A program made the translations under genes and the position numbers. 5,413 nt of DNA from Crocinitomicaceae bacterium (lineage in GTDB: Bacteria > Bacteroidota > Bacteroidia > Flavobacteriales_D > Crocinitomicaceae), in assembly GCA_003512365.1 (NCBI GenBank), contig DORI01000190.1:16200-21612 (forward strand). Direction: 5' to 3'. The notes beneath the pieces are model-generated. The model saw only the letters and a list, made by a program, of their open reading frames with translations. It did not search any database and had not been told where the DNA came from. Shown in pieces: positions 1 to 5,413 of the stretch (position 1 is the first letter of the stretch; each line of letters starts with the position of its first letter).

Positions 1-12
1 TGATAGGATAAC

Positions 13-414
13 TTATGTTTTTCTTCTCGAAAGCTTGAATCCTAAGATTGCCATAGGGAAATAAGCAAGGATTAAATCTATGGAATCAAACCAAATAGGT
101 GAAGGTAAAATCAGCACCATGTATATGCCGCCTGCAAAATAAAATCCAGCCATCAATAAAGGAAAAAACAACTTTTTTGCTTTCGAAAAATAAGTGTAAA
201 AAACAACTCCAATCAAAGTGCCTAATGAATGCGACAAAAAAGGAAATAAGTAATGTTTTGTTTCCATAACTGACATTGCTTTTGCCAAGTCTTCTGCATT
301 ATTCATGTCATAACCACTTGGAGGAGGAATTATTTCCATTCCAAGAGTAAGAATTAACGAATTGAAAGCCGCGCCTAAAATTAAAGAGACGATAAAAAGA
401 AATACAGACTTCAT
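13..414 (-). CDS. Four-helix integral membrane protein of unknown function
   Basis: Complete 133-aa frame, ATG at 414-412 and TAA at 15-13. Hydropathy read by eye gives four membrane segments at about residues 4-26, 55-76, 82-104 and 108-128, with a polar loop at about 27-52 and a basic tail (KLSRRKT). The protein is therefore predicted to sit in the inner membrane; the N-terminal hydrophobic stretch reads as a first helix rather than a cleaved signal. Probable family marks are IIPPPSGYD (28-36) in the first loop, FLSHSLGTLIG (59-69) opening helix 2, and LPSPIWFD (103-110) before helix 4. I recall a similar layout in small hypothetical membrane proteins of Bacteroidota, but I cannot name a function. 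It lies 37 bp after the 334-aa gene on the same strand, so it could be the last gene of that operon or use its own promoter at 428-458. No Shine-Dalgarno sequence precedes the ATG. Confidence 0.85.
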   Translation of the reverse strand: MKSVFLFIVSLILGAAFNSLILTLGMEIIPPPSGYDMNNAEDLAKAMSVMETKHYLFPFLSHSLGTLIGVVFYTYFSKAKKLFFPLLMAGFYFAGGIYMVLILPSPIWFDSIDLILAYFPMAILGFKLSRRKT

Positions 415-427
415 ATGGGAATTTCAT

Positions 428-458
428 CAAAAATATAGAATTAACCTTTACTTACCAA
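428..458 (-). promoter_or_regulatory. Candidate Bacteroidota-type promoter for the 133-aa membrane protein gene
   Basis: On the minus strand, TTG (458-456) is followed after exactly 20 bp by TATTTTTG (435-428), a full match to the Bacteroidota -7 consensus TAnnTTTG with suitable spacing to the -33 element. Transcription would start roughly at 421-424, giving a leader of only about 7-10 nt before the ATG at 414. The -33 element lies inside or next to the stop codon of the upstream gene. In sequence this AT-rich a match can arise by chance, and the very short leader counts against it. Confidence 0.35.
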
Positions 459-1456
459 TCCTTAATCCATTTCAATTTAGAAACCTTCGCATTGGTATAA
501 GGAAAAACAACTTTGCGAAAAATAGGATATAGCATTCGTGTGAAAAATTGAGCTACTTTATAAATTTTCCCAATTTGCCAAGTAACTGAAATGTGCTGAA
601 CACCATTCGTTGTTAGAACAATATAATTTTTGGAATAGTACGTCGGTAAAACATCTAGCACTCCATCCGGTCCTGGAAATTCGTGCAAGACTCTTCCGTG
701 CGATAAATCAATTGAATTTTTTTCAAAATGCTTTCGGAGTTTTTTCCATCTTTTGTGTTTGATACAGTTGCAAACCTGGCAATTCTTTGAACAGGTATTA
801 CTAAAAAATAAGTCAGTATTAAAATCATCTTTTTGCATGTGAATGGTCGTATAATTCGAATATATTCCACCAAGTGGCAATTCAAGTCGATTTAAGGAAT
901 CTGGAGAAAATTGGCCTTTCTCATGGTGATAGAAAAAATGTTGGGAAAGAGGCTCGGAATATGGATTGTAATGCACGAGCACTTCATAATCTTGAATAGG
1001 AAGAGTAGGAACAAGATAGGATGATTCAACGTGTTTTAGTTGATTATTCCGGTCATTAAGAAAAATGGGGAAGGTATAGGATTCATTAGGGTCTAAATTC
1101 ACGATGCTTGGATAACCGTGATAAAGTGAAGTGTCCATTTCCAATTCAATAGGGTCAGTATAAACTTGTTCGTAGTGGTCGCCTGATGAAGGGAAGATAC
1201 CAGAACCAGAACTAGTAACTTTATACCATTGTAATTGAATGATTCTTTTGCCTCGATTTTGGGAAGACGGAATTACGATAGCATGTCCAATAGAATCAAT
1301 ATTGGTAAAAACCACATTCCACTGCATGATATTTTTGGTATTTGCCGCTGTTGTAACTGTTTTTAGCTCTATGGAAAGATAAATTGGACGAAGATTTGCG
1401 AAAGAATTTTCTACGATGAAAGAGGCCAATAAGAATACTAAAAAAGGTTTTTTCAT
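452..1456 (-). CDS. Exported protein of unknown function with a CX3CX2CXC cluster
   Basis: Complete 334-aa frame, ATG at 1456-1454 and TAA at 454-452. The N-terminus is a standard signal peptide: MKK, a hydrophobic core at 5-15, and a plausible signal peptidase I site after SFA (residues 18-20). The mature part has two visible regions. Residues about 25-165 are rich in alternating hydrophobic residues and turns (for example WNVVFTN at 46-52 and LDPNESYTFPIF at 121-132), compatible with an Ig-like beta-sandwich; this is inference only. Around residues 222-231 four cysteines form CSKNCQVCNC (CX3CX2CXC), followed at once by a strongly basic stretch (KHKRWKKLRKH, 233-243). The C-terminal third contains GPDGVLD (262-268), a hydrophobic segment and a basic, aromatic end (KLKWIKDW). 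I do not recognise the family. The gene starts 6 bp after the stop of the 745-aa gene, so the two are almost certainly co-transcribed and possibly translationally coupled. No Shine-Dalgarno motif is visible. Confidence 0.85.
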   Translation of the reverse strand: MKKPFLVFLLASFIVENSFANLRPIYLSIELKTVTTAANTKNIMQWNVVFTNIDSIGHAIVIPSSQNRGKRIIQLQWYKVTSSGSGIFPSSGDHYEQVYTDPIELEMDTSLYHGYPSIVNLDPNESYTFPIFLNDRNNQLKHVESSYLVPTLPIQDYEVLVHYNPYSEPLSQHFFYHHEKGQFSPDSLNRLELPLGGIYSNYTTIHMQKDDFNTDLFFSNTCSKNCQVCNCIKHKRWKKLRKHFEKNSIDLSHGRVLHEFPGPDGVLDVLPTYYSKNYIVLTTNGVQHISVTWQIGKIYKVAQFFTRMLYPIFRKVVFPYTNAKVSKLKWIKDW

Positions 1457-1462
1457 GGTGGG

Positions 1463-3700
1463 TTAATCATTGAACATTTTTGGATAGCGAGGAGCATATT
1501 CTACAAGTTTATTCCATTCTTTCCACGTGTAATAGCGATTTTCAAATTCTAGTTGGCCATCACTGTAAATAATGAGTTGCGCATTTTGGCCACTTTCCGA
1601 GTAGGAAACTCGAGCATAACATTCCTTTATTTCTGTAATTGAAAGTGAAGGTTCACTTCTTTGAGGATAGTCAATTTCTATTCCCCGATAAACATTATTT
1701 CCTTCTAATTTTTGATAAAAAAAGGAAGCATGTTCACCTAAATATTTTTGAATTAAAGAATAAGTGAGATAATCCTTAAGTTTTATTTCACCTTGATATA
1801 TGCCATTTTCCAATTTTAATTCATCCAGCTTCCAATTCATACTTTCTAAGATGTGCAATAACGATTTAACACGAATATTTGATGTGTCTTGTCTTTCTAA
1901 TCCGATATAATATACATGTGGCAATTGAAAAATCAATGCGGGGGTTTCTGCTTTATTTAATTCGAAAGTTTGATCTTCTTTTTCGAGAGCCTTTTGAGCC
2001 ATTCCAATCCAATAGGCAATGGAATCTCGTTTAAGCAGCATTTCCTCCCACGATTTAAATGGGGCAGATTGAGGAATTAGGGAATTGGCACTAAGCTTAA
2101 ATTCCTTTTGCTCTTTGGAACTGAATTTATCCCATGAGATTAGTTCGTTTTTGTTTTCCGAGCAACCAAACTTGTATTTTTTGGAATAGATAAATGTTCC
2201 ATTGGAATTTTGAATTCTCCACTCGCCATTCCGAATTCCTTTATCATAATATCCCGTGGTAAGAAATCTATTAATGGTATCTATTTCAACTAATTTTCCA
2301 TGTATGCGATTCTCTAAATATTCTTTTTTAGAAAATAAAATCCCAGTTGAACTGTAGTGCTCATCAATTTTTAGATTATTGTTAATTTCCACTTTAAGTT
2401 TTATTCCTCCGGAGTTGTAATATTGAATCGCTAGTTGATAAACCTCCTGTGGACGATTAGCTGAAGTTTGTTCTGAAAGTAAAATCCCCGAAGAATTCCA
2501 TTTTTTATACTGATCGTATCGCGTGGTTTCCTTCCAGTAACCGTGACGATATTGCTCCATTTGACCATTTTGAAAATAGCTCACAAAATTGGTGTCTGCA
2601 TTCGGTAAATTATTCAGAATTGATTTGAGTTTGAGGTTGTCGTAATAGAGTTTCTCGAAAAGCAAATAGTTTTGGTTATTCCAATTGCTTTGTGTTCCGT
2701 TCGAATAAATGGCATGCCTCAAAGTTTTACCATTCTCATTCCATTTAGTAAGAATTCGTCGATTTTCTTTATCGATGTATTTTTCCTCAAGTTTAATTCC
2801 GGCATCATTCCAAGTTGTTTCCTGAATTGGAGCAAATGGATTAATAGCATTTTCATCGTGAATAGATAATTGAATCAAACGACCCTTGTCATTGTAAACT
2901 TCCCAATTTCCGACCTTTAGATTATGACGATACGTTCCTTTTTCATGTACTTGTCCATTGTAATGATAGCTGATCCATGAACTATCTAGGTTTCCCTCTT
3001 TGTAAGTCCCCATAGATTTTAATTTACCATTGGAATGAAATTCACGAATTGCCCCATCTAATAAATGAATAGCATCTTGACGATAAATAGAAAGTGTGTT
3101 ATAATTCTCTTCTCGAATGAGATTTCCTTTTTCATCAAATTCTTCGTGTTTACCGTAGGGAACAATTATACCGGTATAGCCGAAAGCATCAACAGTATGA
3201 GGTGGATGTTCTTTCAAATGAAACGAATCAATTTCAGATAATTTAATAAATGCATATTCTTTTCGAAAGCGCAAAGGTCCATTGTGATGGTATTCAGTTA
3301 TAAGACTCCTTCTCCGTTTATCCTTGTCTAAATAAAATCGCCAATGATTCACCAAAATTCCTTTTTCATTCCATTCTTCTAGTGTTCCCAATTCATTTCC
3401 AAAAATCGGATTATGATTCATTTTGGTTCGAACGCGCTTTTGCTCTGATTGATATTGATTGAAAAAATTGAGTTCTTCTTCGACTAAAAGTCCATTATTA
3501 AAAACCCGCTTTTCGTATATTTTTCCATTTTCACTGATTTCACAAACTCCATCTCTAGGTGTTCGCATGTCGTCTTGAAAATACGTAGAGAACAAATAAT
3601 GTCCGCCTTTTTTGTTGTAATAATTGAAATTACAATGTTGACAATAGCAACTTAGCGCAATGAATAGAGAAATAAAAAGCAGTACAAATTTCACTTTCAA
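1463..3700 (-). CDS. Large exported MORN_2/YwqK-like repeat protein
   Basis: Long 745-aa frame ending at TAA 1465-1463. The N-terminus is an export signal with a hydrophobic core at about 5-17 followed by SCYCQ. It could be cut by signal peptidase I before Q21, or C18 could be a lipidated cysteine, although ALSC is a poor lipobox. Residues about 55-510 are built from roughly 14 copies of a short beta-hairpin motif, an aromatic residue, a few residues, an Asn/Asp-rich turn ending in Gly, then a hydrophobic strand. Examples are FHSNGKLKSMGTY (221-233), YHYNGQVHEKGTY (245-257), NDKGRL (270-275), NDAGIKL (298-304) and NENGKTL (320-326). This is the MORN_2 variant repeat that annotation pipelines name 'YwqK family antitoxin'; no toxin partner is visible here. 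Residues about 520-745 are mostly non-repetitive and may be a separate domain, with one late hairpin at IYSDGQLEF (711-719). The first codon is TTG (3700-3698), or GTG at 3694-3692, which would give MKFVLLF; an in-frame TAA at 3712-3710 rules out any upstream ATG. First gene of the minus-strand operon. Confidence 0.85.
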   Translation of the reverse strand: MKVKFVLLFISLFIALSCYCQHCNFNYYNKKGGHYLFSTYFQDDMRTPRDGVCEISENGKIYEKRVFNNGLLVEEELNFFNQYQSEQKRVRTKMNHNPIFGNELGTLEEWNEKGILVNHWRFYLDKDKRRRSLITEYHHNGPLRFRKEYAFIKLSEIDSFHLKEHPPHTVDAFGYTGIIVPYGKHEEFDEKGNLIREENYNTLSIYRQDAIHLLDGAIREFHSNGKLKSMGTYKEGNLDSSWISYHYNGQVHEKGTYRHNLKVGNWEVYNDKGRLIQLSIHDENAINPFAPIQETTWNDAGIKLEEKYIDKENRRILTKWNENGKTLRHAIYSNGTQSNWNNQNYLLFEKLYYDNLKLKSILNNLPNADTNFVSYFQNGQMEQYRHGYWKETTRYDQYKKWNSSGILLSEQTSANRPQEVYQLAIQYYNSGGIKLKVEINNNLKIDEHYSSTGILFSKKEYLENRIHGKLVEIDTINRFLTTGYYDKGIRNGEWRIQNSNGTFIYSKKYKFGCSENKNELISWDKFSSKEQKEFKLSANSLIPQSAPFKSWEEMLLKRDSIAYWIGMAQKALEKEDQTFELNKAETPALIFQLPHVYYIGLERQDTSNIRVKSLLHILESMNWKLDELKLENGIYQGEIKLKDYLTYSLIQKYLGEHASFFYQKLEGNNVYRGIEIDYPQRSEPSLSITEIKECYARVSYSESGQNAQLIIYSDGQLEFENRYYTWKEWNKLVEYAPRYPKMFND

Positions 3701-3720
3701 ATCTACAAGTTAATTCTTTA

Positions 3721-3785
3721 ATGGTTAAATAATATACTAAAAACTTTGTTATAAATCAAGAGTATAAAGATTAAAAAATAACCAT
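3721..3785. repeat. Perfect 7-bp inverted repeat flanking the centre of the divergent gap
   Basis: ATGGTTA at 3721-3727 is the reverse complement of TAACCAT at 3779-3785, with a 51-bp spacer. Read in the direction of each gene, both have TAACCAT a similar distance upstream of the start codon: 20 bp for the TTG at 3700 and 24 bp for the ATG at 3810. The spacer is too long for a terminator hairpin. It could be a pair of half-sites or similar leader elements, but in 109 bp of AT-rich sequence a 7-bp match is also possible by chance. Confidence 0.3.
3729..3759 (-). promoter_or_regulatory. Weak candidate promoter for the minus-strand operon
   Basis: On the minus strand, TTG (3759-3757) is followed after 20 bp by TATATTAT (3736-3729), which matches the TAnnTT part of the Bacteroidota -7 box TAnnTTTG but not its last two bases. 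The spacing equals that of the better candidate at 428-458. Transcription would begin near 3722-3724, about 22-24 nt before the TTG at 3700, a sensible leader length. It is offered because the operon needs a promoter in this gap, not because the match is strong. Confidence 0.25.
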
Positions 3786-3809
3786 AAATTAGATTAAAAA
3801 TAAATCAAA

Positions 3810-5375
3810 ATGCTAGTAAAAACTTTTTCGTCCACTGTATTTGGAATTCATGCAGCTACCATCACCATAGAGGTCAATTTAGGAATCGGTATAAATTTTT
3901 ACCTTGTTGGACTTCCTGATAATGCTGTAAAAGAAAGCCAGCAACGCATCAAGGCTGCATTCGCAAATAACGATTTAAAGTTTCCCGGAAGAGAGATTAC
4001 GGTAAATATGGCACCGGCAGACATCAGAAAAGAAGGATCTGTCTACGATTTACCTATTGCTATTGGAATCTTAGCTGTAAGTGCCCAGGTTGAATGTCAG
4101 AAATTAACCGACTACATTATGATAGGAGAATTGTCCTTAGATGGATCTTTACAACCGACAAAAGGGGTTTTACCAATAGCCATTCAAGCAAAGAAAGAAG
4201 GATTTAAAGGGATAATCGTACCTAAAGAAAATGCTTTAGAGGCCGCAGTTGTGGATGGAATAGAAGTCTATGGGGCAGCCTCAATTACACAAGTTATTGA
4301 CTTTCTTAATGGGAATGAAGGAGCAATTGAACGAAGTGAGCACGAGAAAGATGTATTCAGTTCAGAAGAAGATAATCTTCCAAAGGTAGATTTTGAGGAA
4401 GTTAAAGGTCAACTTATGATTAAACGAGCATTTGAAATTGCTGCTGCGGGATCACATAACATAATGCTCATCGGCCCTCCCGGCGCCGGTAAATCCATGC
4501 TTGCAAAACGATTACCTACGATTTTACCGCCTATGACTTTATCGGAGGCATTAGAAACCACGACAATCCATAGCGTCGCAGGAAAAATGAAATCTTGTAC
4601 CGGACTTATTAAGTCGCGACCTTTCAGAAAGCCTCATCACACAATTTCAGATATAGGATTAATCGGTGGGGGAAGTCATCCGCAGCCTGGAGAAATTTCG
4701 TTAGCTCATAATGGTGTTCTTTTTTTAGACGAACTACCGGAATATAAACGCCAAGTTCTCGAGGTTTTGAGACAACCTTTAGAAGATAGAAGTGTGAACA
4801 TATCTCGAGCAAAATTTTCTATTGACTACCCTGCAGGATTTATGTTGGTTGCAGCCATGAATCCTTGTCCGTGTGGTTATTTCAATCATCCAGAAAAAGA
4901 ATGTGTTTGCGCTCCTGGGGTTGTTCAGCGTTATTTGAATAAGATTTCAGGCCCCTTAATGGACAGAATCGATTTGCATGTTGAAGTTACACCCGTGAAA
5001 TTTGACGAATTAACGGCTAAATTACCCTCAGAGAAAAGTGATGAAATTCGAAAAAGAGTTGTCAATGCCAGAGAAATTCAAAAAAAGCGTTACGGAAACA
5101 GAGAAGGCATTCATGCCAATGCTCACATGAACAAAAAAGAAGTCGAAAATTATTGTCAACTAGACGAAGTTTGTCTCTCCATTTTAAAAACAGCAATGGA
5201 AAAATTAGGATTATCGGCAAGAGCATATGATAGAATAATCAAGGTGGCACGAACCATTGCTGACTTAGATGCTTCTGATAGAATTAAACCTCACCATTTA
5301 GCTGAAGCTATCCAATACAGAAGTTTGGATAAAAACATGAATTCAGTATCTCTCACCAAACCGGTCATGGTCTGA
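3810..5375 (+). CDS. comM: YifB/ComM-family Mg-chelatase-like AAA+ ATPase
   Basis: Complete 521-aa protein, a normal length for the family, ATG at 3810 and TGA at 5373-5375. The start is supported by the family-typical opening MLVKTFSSTVFGI. Domains in order: an N-terminal ChlI-like, S5-fold domain (about 20-142; NMAPADIRKEGSVYDLPIAIG at 66-86 is characteristic), an Mg-chelatase-type AAA+ core (about 190-395), and a C-terminal helical domain (about 403-505). Visible motifs are Walker A GPPGAGKS (222-229), RKPHHTISD (273-281), Walker B VLFLDE (303-308), sensor-1-type N351 in AAMNPCPCG, a probable arginine finger in GPLMDRIDLH (R386), and the sensor-2 region GLSARAYDRI (467-476). Cysteines 353, 355, 365 and 367 form the CXC-X9-CXC pattern usual in YifB proteins, probably metal-binding. 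In Vibrio and Haemophilus, ComM is a hexameric helicase promoting branch migration during natural transformation; that role here is inferred by family. Despite the Mg-chelatase name there is no sign of a chlorophyll or cobalamin pathway nearby. It is divergent from the minus-strand operon, and all key residues appear intact. Confidence 0.96.
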   Translation: MLVKTFSSTVFGIHAATITIEVNLGIGINFYLVGLPDNAVKESQQRIKAAFANNDLKFPGREITVNMAPADIRKEGSVYDLPIAIGILAVSAQVECQKLTDYIMIGELSLDGSLQPTKGVLPIAIQAKKEGFKGIIVPKENALEAAVVDGIEVYGAASITQVIDFLNGNEGAIERSEHEKDVFSSEEDNLPKVDFEEVKGQLMIKRAFEIAAAGSHNIMLIGPPGAGKSMLAKRLPTILPPMTLSEALETTTIHSVAGKMKSCTGLIKSRPFRKPHHTISDIGLIGGGSHPQPGEISLAHNGVLFLDELPEYKRQVLEVLRQPLEDRSVNISRAKFSIDYPAGFMLVAAMNPCPCGYFNHPEKECVCAPGVVQRYLNKISGPLMDRIDLHVEVTPVKFDELTAKLPSEKSDEIRKRVVNAREIQKKRYGNREGIHANAHMNKKEVENYCQLDEVCLSILKTAMEKLGLSARAYDRIIKVARTIADLDASDRIKPHHLAEAIQYRSLDKNMNSVSLTKPVMV

Positions 5376-5413
5376 ATCAAAAATTAAGTTTAACTTTAGT
5401 CTAAAATATTTAT
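5376..5413. other. Short AT-rich tail after the ComM-family gene
   Basis: The 38 bp to the window end hold no gene. AAGTT-t-AACTT is a 5-bp palindrome with a 1-nt centre. It is too short and tight for an intrinsic terminator, so termination of the ComM-family transcript is not resolved inside the window. Confidence 0.6.

Larger units (their letters stand above)
3701..3809. other. Divergent intergenic region, very AT-rich
   Basis: The 109 bp separate the start codons of the minus-strand repeat-protein operon and the plus-strand ComM-family gene, so promoters for both directions should lie here. No small gene, RNA gene or terminator hairpin is visible. The plus-strand side has no convincing -33/-7 pair: TTTG occurs at 3745-3748 and an imperfect box TAAATTAG (one mismatch to TAnnTTTG) at 3785-3792, but their spacing is wrong for one promoter. 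The ComM ATG is preceded by taaatcaaa, with no Shine-Dalgarno motif. Confidence 0.7.

Noticed and set aside
655..885. A 76-codon minus-strand open frame inside the 334-aa gene
   Set aside because: It lies wholly within a well-supported exported protein in another frame, and has no recognisable domain or start context; a shadow frame.
2672..2869. A 65-codon plus-strand open frame opposite the repeat-protein gene
   Set aside because: It is antisense to the MORN_2 repeats, and its composition is what the reverse complement of that repeat-rich sequence gives; no start signal or domain.
1463..3700. A toxin-antitoxin system based on the YwqK-type repeats
   Set aside because: No toxin-like neighbour is present, the protein has an export signal, and it is far longer than a typical antitoxin; the repeats alone do not support this role.
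4624..4812. A 62-codon minus-strand open frame inside the ComM-family gene
   Set aside because: It is antisense to the conserved Walker B region of a clear AAA+ protein; the protein-level conservation explains the open frame.
3810..5375. A magnesium chelatase subunit for chlorophyll or cobalamin synthesis
   Set aside because: The domain order (N-terminal ChlI-like domain, AAA+ core, C-terminal helical domain) and the CXC-X9-CXC cysteines are those of YifB/ComM proteins, and no chelatase partner genes are present.
5385..5400. Possible terminator after the ComM-family gene (AAGTT-t-AACTT)
   Set aside because: A 5-bp A/T-rich stem with a 1-nt loop cannot form a stable hairpin and no clean T-run follows.

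Overview
The window is AT-rich and looks like chromosomal DNA from a member of the Bacteroidota, most likely a Flavobacteriales-type organism (inference). The reasons are low GC by eye, start codons preceded by A/T-rich sequence without a Shine-Dalgarno motif, a Bacteroidota-style promoter match (TTG, 20 bp, TAnnTTTG), a long MORN_2/YwqK-type repeat protein, and a small four-helix membrane protein resembling hypothetical proteins I associate with this phylum. The exact lineage cannot be fixed from this sequence.

Layout: three minus-strand genes (13-3700) are divergent from one plus-strand gene (3810-5375) across a very AT-rich 109-bp gap. The minus-strand genes in transcription order are a 745-aa exported MORN_2/YwqK-like repeat protein (non-ATG start), a 334-aa exported protein of unknown function with a tight four-cysteine cluster, and a 133-aa inner-membrane protein. 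The first two are 6 bp apart and almost certainly co-transcribed. The third follows after 37 bp and has a candidate promoter of its own at the end of the gene before it. The plus-strand gene is a complete YifB/ComM-family AAA+ ATPase (Mg-chelatase-like), the only product whose family can be named with high confidence.

Working together: ComM is a cytoplasmic DNA-branch-migration helicase in the species where it has been studied. It has no obvious functional link to the three envelope-directed proteins, so the divergent arrangement is probably incidental. The repeat protein and the Cys-cluster protein are both exported and tightly coupled, so a shared envelope role is a reasonable guess, but nothing in the sequence names it. 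There is no sign of an RNA gene, CRISPR array, insertion sequence, integrase, attachment site or toxin. The window reads mostly as ordinary chromosome; the least-explained part is the pair of exported proteins at 452-3700.
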